64,000 nucleotides of DNA from Pseudomonas mosselii (lineage in GTDB: Bacteria > Pseudomonadota > Gammaproteobacteria > Pseudomonadales > Pseudomonadaceae). Where the stretch lies: positions 1-64,000 of the forward strand of contig NZ_VAUO01000015.1 of the NCBI RefSeq assembly GCF_005796105.1, read 5' to 3'. Position 1 is the first letter of the stretch; the number at the start of each line of letters is the position of its first letter. A model generated the notes under the pieces. That model was not told where the DNA came from, searched no databases, and was given only the letters and a program-made list of their open reading frames with translations. Position numbers and translations under genes: made by a program. Positions 17,367 to 25,663 of this stretch are shown piece by piece.

Positions 17367-18538
17367 CAGCCTTGCCAGCTGCGCAGGCCACGGGCGATGC
17401 GCTGCACCGCCTCTTCCAGGCGCGGCAGGCTCTGGGTGTAGGAAAACCGAACGTGGTGACCGGCTTGATGGCGCCCGAAATCCAGCCCCGGGGTAAACGC
17501 CACATGTTCGGTTTCCAGGAAGTGCCGGCAGAACGCGAAGGCATCGTCGCCGAACGCGCTGATATCGGCATACAGATAAAAGGCTCCCTGAGGCTCGACG
17601 GCGATGCCGAAGCCCAACTCACGCAAAGCTGGCAGCAGGTAGTCCCGACGCAGGCCGAACTCGGCGCGGCGCGCTTCGAGAATCGCCAAGGTGTCGGGCT
17701 GGAAGCACGCCAACGCCGCGTGCTGGGCCATGCTCGGGGCACTGATGTAGAGGTTCTGCGCCAGCTTCTCCAAATCGCCGACTGCCGAAGGTGGCGCGAC
17801 CAGCCATCCCAGACGCCAACCGGTCATCCCGAAATACTTGGAAAAACTATTGAGGACGAACGCCTGGTCATCCACTTCCAGCACGCTGGGTGCGTCCATA
17901 CCGTAGGTCAGGCCGTGGTAGATCTCGTCCACCACCAGATGGCCATGCCGCTCACGGGTGGCCTGGGACAAACTGGCCAGCTGCTCGCGGTCGAGCACCG
18001 TCCCGGTGGGATTGGCCGGCGAGGCCACCAGGGCGCCGACGGTGTCCTTGTCCCAGTGGCGCTGTACCAGATCGGCGGTGAGCTGGTAGTTGACTTCCGG
18101 TCCGACCGGCACCAGCTGCGCACCGCCTTCGACCAGGCGCAGGAAATGGCGGTTGCACGGATACCCCGGGTCAGCCAGCAGCCAGTGTTTACCCGGATCG
18201 ACCAACAGGCTGCTGGCCAGCAGCAGGGCGCCTGAGCCACCGGGGGTGATCAGTACCCGCTCGGGGTCCAGGTCTACGCCATAGCGCTGACCATAGAAGC
18301 CCGCGATGGCTTCGCGCAACGCCGGCAGGCCACGGGCTGCGGTGTAGCGCGTGTGTCCGGCAGCCAACGCAGCCTGGCCTGCGGCGACGATGGGCGCAGC
18401 GGTGGTGAAATCCGGCTCGCCGATCTCGAGATGGATCACATCATGGCCTGCAGCCTGCAATTCATTGGCACGCGCCAGCAGTGCCATGACGTGAAAGGGT
18501 TCGATAGCGCGACTGCGCGCGCTGTGTGGCTGAGCCAT
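17366..18538 (-). CDS. PLP-dependent aminotransferase, class I/II
   Basis: 390-residue cytoplasmic fold-type I aminotransferase. PLP lysine K234 sits in SFSKYFGMTGWRLGW; the NPTG motif is at about 176-179 and VDEIYHGL at 203-210. It resembles AspC/DapC-like enzymes found beside sfsA and dksA in pseudomonads; I cannot fix the substrate. ATG 18538 (MAQPHSARS) is chosen over the longer frame to 18586 because GAGAAGG lies just upstream of it. It heads a two-gene unit with sfsA and is divergent from dksA. Confidence 0.88.
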   Translation of the reverse strand: MAQPHSARSRAIEPFHVMALLARANELQAAGHDVIHLEIGEPDFTTAAPIVAAGQAALAAGHTRYTAARGLPALREAIAGFYGQRYGVDLDPERVLITPGGSGALLLASSLLVDPGKHWLLADPGYPCNRHFLRLVEGGAQLVPVGPEVNYQLTADLVQRHWDKDTVGALVASPANPTGTVLDREQLASLSQATRERHGHLVVDEIYHGLTYGMDAPSVLEVDDQAFVLNSFSKYFGMTGWRLGWLVAPPSAVGDLEKLAQNLYISAPSMAQHAALACFQPDTLAILEARRAEFGLRRDYLLPALRELGFGIAVEPQGAFYLYADISAFGDDAFAFCRHFLETEHVAFTPGLDFGRHQAGHHVRFSYTQSLPRLEEAVQRIARGLRSWQG

Positions 18539-18751
18539 GGGCCTTCTCTCATTTGGGTCTAGACTGGTGATTCTACCCGTGCGCACCTGCGAACGTGCGG
18601 CTCACGCCGCTGTCAATAGCAGGCATAGCGCGGGGTAGCGCACCCCGGATCTATCTGGTAAGTTCGGCGGCTCGCAGTCGCAGGGCCGGCGGGTGCCGGA
18701 GATGGAAGCAAGCCTGCGCATTGGATCAGATGAGTGAGAGGCGGTCTATTC

Positions 18752-19201
18752 ATGTCCACCGTAGAAAAGCAAAAAGCCCAGACCATGTACGGTGTCGAAC
18801 CCTACGTAGAGACCAAGGGTGAAGAGTACATGGGCGAGCCCATGAAAAAGCACTTCATCAAACTGCTCAGCGCCTGGAAAGGCGAGCTGATGGTCAGTGT
18901 GGATCGCACCGTAGACCACATGAAGGACGAAGCCGCCAACTTCCCAGACCCGGCCGACCGTGCCAGCCAGGAAGAAGAGTTCGCCCTTGAGCTGCGCAAC
19001 CGCGATCGCGAGCGCAAGCTGATCAAGAAAATCGACAAGACCCTCGACAAGATCAAGGAAAAGGACAGCGACTACGGCTGGTGCGACTCCTGCGGCGTCG
19101 AGATCGGCCTGCGCCGTCTCGAGGCACGCCCGACCGCCGATCTGTGCTTCGACTGCAAGGAAATCGCGGAGAAAAAGGAAAAGACCGTCGGCAAAGGCTG
19201 A
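18752..19201 (+). CDS. dksA: DksA, RNA polymerase-binding transcription factor
   Basis: 149-residue stringent-response factor that enters the RNA polymerase secondary channel and, with ppGpp, represses rRNA promoters and activates amino acid promoters. A coiled coil spans about residues 35-108, with acidic tip residues in NFPDPADRASQEEEF (D66 and D69 region). The C4 zinc finger is complete: C111, C114, C132, C135. ATG 18752 (MSTVEKQKAQ) follows GAGAGGCGG; the frame's earlier ATG at 18734 would add six residues. An intrinsic terminator lies 16 bases past the stop. Confidence 0.97.
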   Translation: MSTVEKQKAQTMYGVEPYVETKGEEYMGEPMKKHFIKLLSAWKGELMVSVDRTVDHMKDEAANFPDPADRASQEEEFALELRNRDRERKLIKKIDKTLDKIKEKDSDYGWCDSCGVEIGLRRLEARPTADLCFDCKEIAEKKEKTVGKG

Positions 19202-19216
19202 CCCTTTCCTCATCCG

Positions 19217-19244
19217 AACGGGGCGCATCATGCGCCCCGTTTTC
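19217..19244 (+). terminator. Intrinsic terminator after dksA
   Basis: Stem AACGGGGCGC / GCGCCCCGTT with an ATCAT loop, followed by TTTTCATTT. It separates dksA from gluQ, though some readthrough is likely because the gluQ start is only 22 bases beyond. Confidence 0.85.
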
Positions 19245-19265
19245 ATTTATATAGCTGTGCAGCCC

Positions 19266-20153
19266 ATGACCGACTCCCGCTACATCGGACGCTTCGCCCC
19301 CACCCCCAGTGGCTTCCTGCATTTCGGCTCGCTGGTCGCCGCCCTCGCCTCCTGGCTCGACGCCCGCGCCGTGGGTGGCCGCTGGCTGCTGCGCCTGGAA
19401 GACACCGACCCACCCCGCGAGATGCCCGGCGCACGCGACGCAATCCTGCAAACCCTGGAGCGCTATGGCCTGGAATGGGACGGCGAAGTGGTGTGCCAGA
19501 GTCAGCGGCACGACGCGTATGCGGCGGTGGTCGATCGCTTGTTCAACCTGGGGCTGGCCTACGCCTGTACCTGCTCGCGTAAACAGCTCGAAGGGCATGC
19601 TGGGATCTACCCAGGTCTGTGCCGCAACGCTGGGCACCCACGGGAAGGGGCAGCGATCCGCCTGCGGGTCCCCGAGCTGATCTACCGCTTCGAAGACCGG
19701 GTACAGGGCCATTTCGAGCAGCACTTGGGCCGCGACATCGGTGATTTCGTCATCCAGCGGCGCGACGGGCTGTACGCCTACCAGCTGGCAGTGGTGCTGG
19801 ACGATGCCTGGCAAGGCGTGACCGATATCGTGCGCGGCGCCGACCTGCTGGACAACACCCCACGCCAGCTCTATCTGCAAGAGCTGCTGGGTTTCTCGCA
19901 GCCGCGCTACCTGCATATTCCGCTGATCACCCAGCCGGACGGGCACAAGTTGGGCAAGTCCTACCGCTCGCCGCCGCTCGAGGCAGATCAGGCCACGCCG
20001 CTGTTGCTGCGGGCACTGCGAGCCCTCGGCCAGACGACCGAGGCGCAGCTGCAAAGCGCCAGCCCCGCCGAAGTACTGGCGGTGGCGCGCCAGCGCTGGC
20101 AGCCTGAGCGTATTGCCCGGCAACTGACAGTGCCCGAGGCGGATTTGCACTGA
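19266..20153 (+). CDS. gluQ: Glutamyl-Q tRNA(Asp) synthetase
   Basis: 295-residue truncated glutamyl-tRNA synthetase paralogue that attaches glutamate to queuosine at position 34 of tRNA-Asp. It keeps the HIGH-like motif (PTPSGFLHFGSL, residues 13-24) and KLGKS in place of KMSKS, lacks the anticodon-binding domain, and has a zinc-site region with CTCSRKQLE and CRN. gluQ directly after dksA is the standard arrangement. ATG 19266 (MTDSRYIGRF) fits the family; the ATG at 19230 lies inside the dksA terminator stem and is rejected. No strong ribosome binding site is visible. Confidence 0.93.
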   Translation: MTDSRYIGRFAPTPSGFLHFGSLVAALASWLDARAVGGRWLLRLEDTDPPREMPGARDAILQTLERYGLEWDGEVVCQSQRHDAYAAVVDRLFNLGLAYACTCSRKQLEGHAGIYPGLCRNAGHPREGAAIRLRVPELIYRFEDRVQGHFEQHLGRDIGDFVIQRRDGLYAYQLAVVLDDAWQGVTDIVRGADLLDNTPRQLYLQELLGFSQPRYLHIPLITQPDGHKLGKSYRSPPLEADQATPLLLRALRALGQTTEAQLQSASPAEVLAVARQRWQPERIARQLTVPEADLH

Positions 20154-20321
20154 GACCGCAGCGGCCGGTTCGCCGGCCTGCACGCACACGTCACCGCCAA
20201 ACAATCAAAAGCCCAAACATTTCAAACCCTTGGCCAAGCGTACCGATTCCCGCTAACCTCGCCTGCGCCAATTGCGCCAATAATAACGCCAAGCCCGCAG
20301 CGCCTAACCATCGAGGCCAAC

Positions 20322-20498
20322 ATGTATATCTATCGCTTGGTCCTGCTTCTGGTCGTGGGGATCTACCTGTTCTCCCCGGCCATCATGGACTGGTGGATCG
20401 AGCCGACCGGAGCCTGGTATCGCCCCTACCTGCTCTGGCTGATCCTGATCGTCGTCACCTTCATCCTGCAGAGCCAACGAGATGCCGATGAGCTTTAG
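20322..20498 (+). CDS. cbrX: CbrX, small membrane protein cotranslated with CbrA
   Basis: 58-residue protein (MYIYRLVLLLVVGIYLF ... QSQRDADEL) with two hydrophobic segments, about residues 5-22 and 36-50, separated by a Trp-rich loop (MDWWIEPTGAWYRPY). It has a GAGG upstream of the ATG. Its last 17 bases overlap the start of cbrA in another frame, so cbrA translation is probably coupled to it. I recall the P. putida operon being called cbrXAB. The same small gene precedes cbrA in P. aeruginosa. Molecular role not established as far as I know; a topology or coupling role for CbrA is inference. Confidence 0.82.
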   Translation: MYIYRLVLLLVVGIYLFSPAIMDWWIEPTGAWYRPYLLWLILIVVTFILQSQRDADEL

Positions 20499-23457
20499 CC
20501 TGACCCAGATGATTCTGATCAGCGCCGCCTACCTGCTGGTGCTGTTCAGCGTGGCCTGGATCAGCGAACGCGGACTGATCCCGCGCGCAGTCATCCGCCA
20601 CCCCCTGACCTACACCTTGTCGCTGGGCGTTTATGCCAGTGCCTGGGCCTTTTATGGCTCGGTGGGCCTGGCTTACCAGTACGGCTATGGCTTCCTCGCC
20701 TGCTACCTGGGCGTGTCGGGCGCCTTCCTGCTGGCGCCGGTGCTGCTCTACCCGATCCTCAAGATCACCCGGACCTACCAGCTCTCCTCGCTGGCCGATC
20801 TGCTCGCGTTTCGCTTCCGCAGCACCTGGGCGGGCGCGCTGACCACCATTTTCATGCTGATCGGCGTGCTCCCGCTGCTGGCGCTGCAAATCCAGGCGGT
20901 GGCTGACTCCATCAGCATCCTGACCGGCGAGCCGGTCAAGGCACGGGTGGCATTCGCGTTTTGCGTGCTGATCGTGCTGTTCACGATTTTCTTCGGCTCG
21001 CGGCATATCGCCACCCGGGAAAAACACGAAGGACTGGTGTTCGCCATCGCCTTCGAGTCGGTGATCAAGCTGCTGGCACTCGGCGGGATCGGCCTGTACG
21101 CGTTGTATGGGGTATTCGGCGGCCCCCACGAGCTGGAAGTGTGGCTGCTACAGAACCAGACTGCCCTCGCCGCCCTGCACACACCGCTGCAGGAAGGCCC
21201 GTGGCGCACGCTGCTGCTGGTGTTCTTCGCCTCGGCGATCGTCATGCCGCACATGTACCACATGGCCTTCACCGAAAACCTCAGCCCGCGCTCGCTGGTC
21301 AGCGCCAGCTGGGGCCTGCCACTGTTCCTGCTGCTGATGAGCCTGGCCGTGCCGCTGGTGCTGTGGGCCGGACTACGCCTGGGCGCAAGCACCAATCCCG
21401 AATACTTCACCCTGGGACTGGGGATTGCCGCCAACAACGAAGCCCTGGCGCTACTGGCCTACGTCGGCGGGCTGTCGGCAGCCAGTGGCCTGATCATCGT
21501 CACCACCCTCGCGCTCTCGGGCATGGCCCTGAACCATCTGGTGCTGCCGCTCTACCAGCCCCCAGCCGAAGGCAACATCTATCGTTGGCTGAAATGGACC
21601 CGCCGCGCATTAATCGTGGCGATCATCACCGCCGGTTTCGTCTTCTACCTGACCCAGAACAATCACCAGAGCCTGGCCAACATGGGCATCGTCGCGTTCG
21701 TCGCGACCCTGCAGTTCCTGCCCGGCGTGCTTTCGGTGCTGTACTGGCCGACCGCTAACCGACGCGGCTTCATCGCCGGGCTGCTGGCCGGCATGCTGGT
21801 CTGGATGCTGACCATGCTCCTGCCGCTGCTGGGCAACCTGCAGGGCTTCTACATCCCCATGTTGGATGTGATCTACGTCCTCGACGATACCAGTTGGCAC
21901 ATGGCTGCTATCGGCTCGCTGGCAGTCAACGTGCTGTTGTTCACGCTGATCTCGCTGTTCACCAACGCCAGCAGCGAAGAGGCCAGTGCCGCCGAGGCCT
22001 GCGCGGTGGACAACGTGCGTCGCCCGCAGCGCCGTGAGCTGCATGCCGCTTCCCCGCAAGAGTTCGCCACACAACTGGCCAAACCGCTGGGCGCCAAGGC
22101 GGCGCAGAAAGAGGTCGAGCAGGCGCTGCGTGACCTCTACCTGCCCTTCGACGAGCGTCGTCCCTATGCCCTGCGCCGTCTGCGCGATCGCATCGAGGCC
22201 AATCTGTCCGGCCTGATGGGCCCAAGCGTCGCCCAGGACATGGTCGAAACCTTCCTGCCATACAAGTCCGGTAACGAAAACTACGTTACCGAGGACATCC
22301 ACTTCATCGAAAGCCGCCTTGAGGACTACCACTCGCGCCTGACCGGCCTTGCCGCCGAACTCGACGCGTTGCGCCGCTACCACCGCCAGACCTTGCAGGA
22401 ACTGCCCATGGGCGTGTGCTCGCTGGCCAAGGACCAAGAGATCCTGATGTGGAACAAAGCGATGGAAGAACTGACCGGCATCGCCGCCAAGCATGTGGTC
22501 GGCTCGCGCCTGGTGACCATCGCCGACCCGTGGCGCGGCCTGCTGCAAGGTTTCATCAACCTGCCCGACGAGCACCTGCACAAGCAACGCCTGGCCCTCG
22601 ACGGCCAGCCGCGCTGGCTGAACCTGCACAAGGCCGCCATCGACGAGCCGCTGGCACCCGGTAACAGCGGCCTGGTGCTGCTGGTGGAGGACCTCACCGA
22701 AACCCAGGCACTGGAAGACAAGCTGGTGCACTCCGAACGCCTGGCCAGCATTGGTCGCCTGGCAGCCGGCGTGGCCCACGAGATCGGCAACCCGATCACC
22801 GGCATCGCGTGCCTGGCCCAGAACCTGCGCGAAGAACGCGAAGACGACGGCGAGATCATCGAGCTGTCCAGTCAGATCCTGGAACAGACCAAGCGGGTGT
22901 CACGCATCGTTCAGTCCCTGATGAGCTTCGCGCATGCCGGCGGCAGCCAGCAGAACAGCGAAGAACCGGTGTGCCTGGCCGAAGTGGCGCAGGACGCGAT
23001 TGGCCTGCTGGCGTTGAACCGGCGCAATTTCGAAGTGCAGTTCTTCAACCTGTGCAACCCGGACCACTGGGTCGAGGGCGATCCCCAACGCCTGGCCCAG
23101 GTCCTCATCAACCTGCTGTCCAACGCCCGCGACGCCTCGCCCGCAGGCAGCGCCGTGCGCGTGCGCACTGAAAGCAGCGAGCACACCATCGACCTGATCG
23201 TCGAAGACGAAGGCAGTGGTATCCCGAAGAACATCATGGACCGCCTGTTCGAGCCCTTCTTCACCACCAAGGACCCAGGCGAAGGCACCGGACTGGGGCT
23301 CGCTCTGGTCTATTCCATCGTGGAAGAGCATTATGGGCAAATCACCATCGACAGCCCGGCCGATATCCAGCGCCAGCGTGGTACCCGGATCCGCGTGACC
23401 CTGCCCCGGCATGTCGTAGCGACGTCCCCTGAAATTCGAGACCGTCGAGAGAATTGA
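20482..23457 (+). CDS. cbrA: CbrA, sensor histidine kinase with a transporter-like N-terminus
   Basis: 991-residue sensor of the CbrAB system, which controls use of less preferred carbon and nitrogen sources. The N-terminal 500 residues form about thirteen membrane segments of the sodium/solute symporter (SLC5) type. A STAC-like linker, a PAS domain (about 640-745), a HisKA domain with H766 in GVAHEIGNPITG, and an HATPase domain (N-box LINLLSNARDASP, G-boxes DEGSGIP and GEGTGLGLAL) follow. ATG 20482 overlaps cbrX; ATG 20488 is an alternative. cbrB begins four bases after the stop. Ligand unknown from sequence; histidine transport activity has been reported for the family. Confidence 0.96.
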   Translation: MPMSFSLTQMILISAAYLLVLFSVAWISERGLIPRAVIRHPLTYTLSLGVYASAWAFYGSVGLAYQYGYGFLACYLGVSGAFLLAPVLLYPILKITRTYQLSSLADLLAFRFRSTWAGALTTIFMLIGVLPLLALQIQAVADSISILTGEPVKARVAFAFCVLIVLFTIFFGSRHIATREKHEGLVFAIAFESVIKLLALGGIGLYALYGVFGGPHELEVWLLQNQTALAALHTPLQEGPWRTLLLVFFASAIVMPHMYHMAFTENLSPRSLVSASWGLPLFLLLMSLAVPLVLWAGLRLGASTNPEYFTLGLGIAANNEALALLAYVGGLSAASGLIIVTTLALSGMALNHLVLPLYQPPAEGNIYRWLKWTRRALIVAIITAGFVFYLTQNNHQSLANMGIVAFVATLQFLPGVLSVLYWPTANRRGFIAGLLAGMLVWMLTMLLPLLGNLQGFYIPMLDVIYVLDDTSWHMAAIGSLAVNVLLFTLISLFTNASSEEASAAEACAVDNVRRPQRRELHAASPQEFATQLAKPLGAKAAQKEVEQALRDLYLPFDERRPYALRRLRDRIEANLSGLMGPSVAQDMVETFLPYKSGNENYVTEDIHFIESRLEDYHSRLTGLAAELDALRRYHRQTLQELPMGVCSLAKDQEILMWNKAMEELTGIAAKHVVGSRLVTIADPWRGLLQGFINLPDEHLHKQRLALDGQPRWLNLHKAAIDEPLAPGNSGLVLLVEDLTETQALEDKLVHSERLASIGRLAAGVAHEIGNPITGIACLAQNLREEREDDGEIIELSSQILEQTKRVSRIVQSLMSFAHAGGSQQNSEEPVCLAEVAQDAIGLLALNRRNFEVQFFNLCNPDHWVEGDPQRLAQVLINLLSNARDASPAGSAVRVRTESSEHTIDLIVEDEGSGIPKNIMDRLFEPFFTTKDPGEGTGLGLALVYSIVEEHYGQITIDSPADIQRQRGTRIRVTLPRHVVATSPEIRDRREN

Positions 23458-23461
23458 ATCA

Positions 23462-24910
23462 ATGCCGCACATTCTGATCGTCGAAGACGAAACCATCATC
23501 CGTTCGGCCTTGCGCCGCTTGCTCGAACGCAACCAGTACCAGGTCAGCGAAGCCGGCTCGGTGCAGGAAGCCCAGGAACGCTTCAGCATTGCCACCTTCG
23601 ACCTGATCGTCAGCGACCTGCGTCTGCCTGGCGCACCGGGCACCGAGCTGATCAAGCTCGGCATGGGCACGCCGGTGCTGATCATGACCAGCTATGCCAG
23701 CCTGCGCTCGGCCGTGGACTCAATGAAAATGGGCGCGGTGGACTACATCGCCAAACCCTTCGACCACGACGAGATGCTTCAGGCGGTGGCGCGCATCCTG
23801 CGTGATCGGCAAAACGCCCCGGCCCCAGGATCGGCCCCTGAAGCCCGCGCCAGCAATGGCAAGGCCGCTGCTGAAAAACCCGCACCGGCCGCCGCCAACG
23901 GCGAGATCGGCATCATTGGCTCGTGCGCACCGATGCAGGAGCTGTACGTCAAGATCCGCAAGGTTGCGCCCACCGACTCCAACGTGCTCATCCAGGGCGA
24001 GTCGGGCACCGGTAAAGAGCTGGTGGCCCGGGCCCTGCACAACCTGTCGCGGCGGGCCAAGGCACCGATGATTTCGGTGAACTGCGCGGCGATTCCAGAA
24101 ACCTTGATCGAGTCCGAACTGTTCGGCCACGAAAAAGGCGCATTCACTGGCGCCAGCGCCGGGCGTGCCGGTTTGGTCGAAGCCGCCGACGGTGGCACGC
24201 TGTTCCTTGACGAAATCGGCGAGCTGCCACTCGAAGCGCAAGCCCGCCTGCTGCGCGTGTTGCAGGAAGGCGAGATTCGCCGGGTCGGCTCGGTGCAGTC
24301 GCAAAAGGTCGATGTGCGTCTGATCGCCGCGACCCACCGCGACCTGAAGAACCTCGCCAAGGCCGGCCAGTTCCGCGAAGACCTGTATTACCGCCTGCAT
24401 GTGATCGCCCTCAAGTTGCCGGCCCTGCGCGAACGTGGCAGCGACGTGTTGGAGATCGCCAGCGCCTTCCTGGCTCGCCAGAGCGCGCGCATTGGCCGTG
24501 ACGACCTGCACTTCTCGCACGACGCCGAACAGGCCATCCGTCACTACAGTTGGCCAGGTAACGTGCGCGAGCTGGAGAACGCCGTGGAGCGCGCGGTGAT
24601 CCTCAGCGAGAGCGCGGAGATTTCCGCCGACCTGCTGGGCATCGACATCGAGCTGGCGGACCTCGAGGACGACGACGGCCTGGACAACTTGCCCCCGTTG
24701 GCCGCAGGCGGCGCCAACAATGCCAGCCATGAGCCCACCGAGGACCTGTCGCTGGAGGACTACTTCCAACACTTCGTACTCGAACACCAAGATCACATGA
24801 CCGAGACGGAACTGGCCCGCAAGCTGGGTGTAAGCCGCAAATGCCTGTGGGAGCGCCGCCAGCGCCTGGGCATTCCACGTCGCAAGAGCAACGCCACCAG
24901 CGACAACTGA
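23462..24910 (+). CDS. cbrB: CbrB, sigma-54-dependent response regulator
   Basis: 482-residue NtrC-family activator, partner of CbrA. Receiver domain (1-115) with phosphoacceptor D52 in SDLRLPG; AAA+ domain with Walker A GESGTGKE (179-186) and the sigma-54 contact loop GAFTGA (226-231); C-terminal Fis-type helix-turn-helix (TETELARKLGVSRKCLWERRQ). An Ala/Pro-rich linker (about 118-145) joins the first two domains. Its best known target is crcZ, encoded immediately downstream with a matching sigma-54 promoter and dyad. Cytoplasmic, active as an oligomer after phosphorylation. Confidence 0.97.
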   Translation: MPHILIVEDETIIRSALRRLLERNQYQVSEAGSVQEAQERFSIATFDLIVSDLRLPGAPGTELIKLGMGTPVLIMTSYASLRSAVDSMKMGAVDYIAKPFDHDEMLQAVARILRDRQNAPAPGSAPEARASNGKAAAEKPAPAAANGEIGIIGSCAPMQELYVKIRKVAPTDSNVLIQGESGTGKELVARALHNLSRRAKAPMISVNCAAIPETLIESELFGHEKGAFTGASAGRAGLVEAADGGTLFLDEIGELPLEAQARLLRVLQEGEIRRVGSVQSQKVDVRLIAATHRDLKNLAKAGQFREDLYYRLHVIALKLPALRERGSDVLEIASAFLARQSARIGRDDLHFSHDAEQAIRHYSWPGNVRELENAVERAVILSESAEISADLLGIDIELADLEDDDGLDNLPPLAAGGANNASHEPTEDLSLEDYFQHFVLEHQDHMTETELARKLGVSRKCLWERRQRLGIPRRKSNATSDN

Positions 24911-24928
24911 CACAACGCCACGTCCCTC

Positions 24929-24974
24929 GCGCGGGGCAAGTCGCATCGGTACGCCGACGCGCCTTGCCCCGCGC
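24929..24974 (+). terminator. Strong hairpin after cbrB
   Basis: A 12-bp perfect inverted repeat GCGCGGGGCAAG (24929-24940) / CTTGCCCCGCGC (24963-24974) with a 22-base centre that can itself pair. No U run follows. It lies 18 bases past the cbrB stop and probably ends or stabilises the cbrXAB mRNA. Confidence 0.6.
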
Positions 24975-25017
24975 TGCGTTTGGGCGCCGGTAACACAAGC
25001 CAGCGCCCGCAAAAATC

Positions 25018-25043
25018 TGTTACCTCTGCCCTGCGGCGTAACA
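25018..25043 (+). promoter_or_regulatory. Probable CbrB binding dyad upstream of crcZ
   Basis: Perfect dyad TGTTAC (25018-25023), 14 bases, GTAACA (25038-25043), about 100 bases upstream of the sigma-54 promoter, the usual place for an NtrC-type enhancer. Further half sites GGTAACA (about 24989-24995) and GGTAAC (about 25059-25064) flank it, which would allow cooperative binding of CbrB multimers. Confidence 0.75.
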
Positions 25044-25140
25044 GCGCACGAGGCGTACGGTAACGAAATTTCTACATTTGCCCGGCACCGACAGCCGTCA
25101 AAATCGCCAGAACCCCCGGTTTCATTGGACTTTCAAAAGT

Positions 25141-25156
25141 TGGCACGGCACCTGCT
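25141..25156 (+). promoter_or_regulatory. Sigma-54 promoter of crcZ
   Basis: TGGCACGGCACCTGCT fits the -24/-12 consensus TGGCACG-N4-TTGC(A/T): GG at 25142-25143 and GC at 25154-25155 with exactly ten bases between. Transcription should start about 11-12 bases later, at about 25166. Confidence 0.9.
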
Positions 25157-25165
25157 ATATGTTTG

Positions 25166-25540
25166 GCACAAGAACAATAACAAGCACTGCAACTCAGAAT
25201 AAGAACAAGACGAAACGGCTCACGCACAATAAGAACAAGATGGCGGAGGCGCAGCTAACTGATTGTTTTGGAGAGGAGTTGTGTTTGGGGCTTGCCCCAC
25301 GATCAGGCAGAGAACAACAAAAACTGCACTTAAAAGCAGCACCTGAACTGATTGGACCGTAAGGTCAGCATTATCTCGGCGACCAAAGCAATCCGTTTGC
25401 TCTTAACCCCCGGTTTGGGGGTCGTTCACAAGCTTCGAGATTTGTGAACAGGGCACTCAACAAAAACAAGAAGCCCAGCAAAAAAATAATAAGAGCACAC
25501 AACGACTTGATGGGGAGCTTAGGCTCCCCATGTCGTTTCT
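25166..25540 (+). ncRNA. crcZ: CrcZ regulatory RNA
   Basis: About 375-nt decoy RNA that sequesters Hfq/Crc and so lifts carbon catabolite repression when CbrAB is active. It lies between cbrB and pcnB as in other pseudomonads. Six A-rich AAnAAnAA-type motifs, the targets of Hfq-Crc, are visible at about 25170-25184, 25198-25212, 25228-25240, 25311-25325, 25459-25474 and 25479-25496. The end is a terminator with stem GGGGAGC / GCTCCCC (25512-25529), extended by AACGAC / GTCGTT, followed by TTTCTCCC. The start is inferred from the sigma-54 promoter. Translations across it are shadows. Confidence 0.93.
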
Positions 25541-25663
25541 CCCTCTCTGCGATGCCCCTTGGCACACCGCCTACACCATTCCCCCAGTAAATGCTAGAAT
25601 CCCCGCCCATCATGCGGCCATTCTCATACCCTTGGCCGAACATTCCTTCAAACAGTGCATCCC

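Noticed and set aside
19230..19265. Upstream ATG for gluQ
   Set aside because: Lies inside the dksA terminator stem; the family N-terminus begins at 19266.
24929..24974. Possible CRISPR or tRNA-like element after cbrB
   Set aside because: Single inverted repeat, no spaced direct repeats and no tRNA features.
25078..25362. 94-codon frame downstream of cbrB
   Set aside because: Lies over the crcZ promoter and RNA; Asn/Lys-rich translation simply reflects the A-rich decoy motifs.
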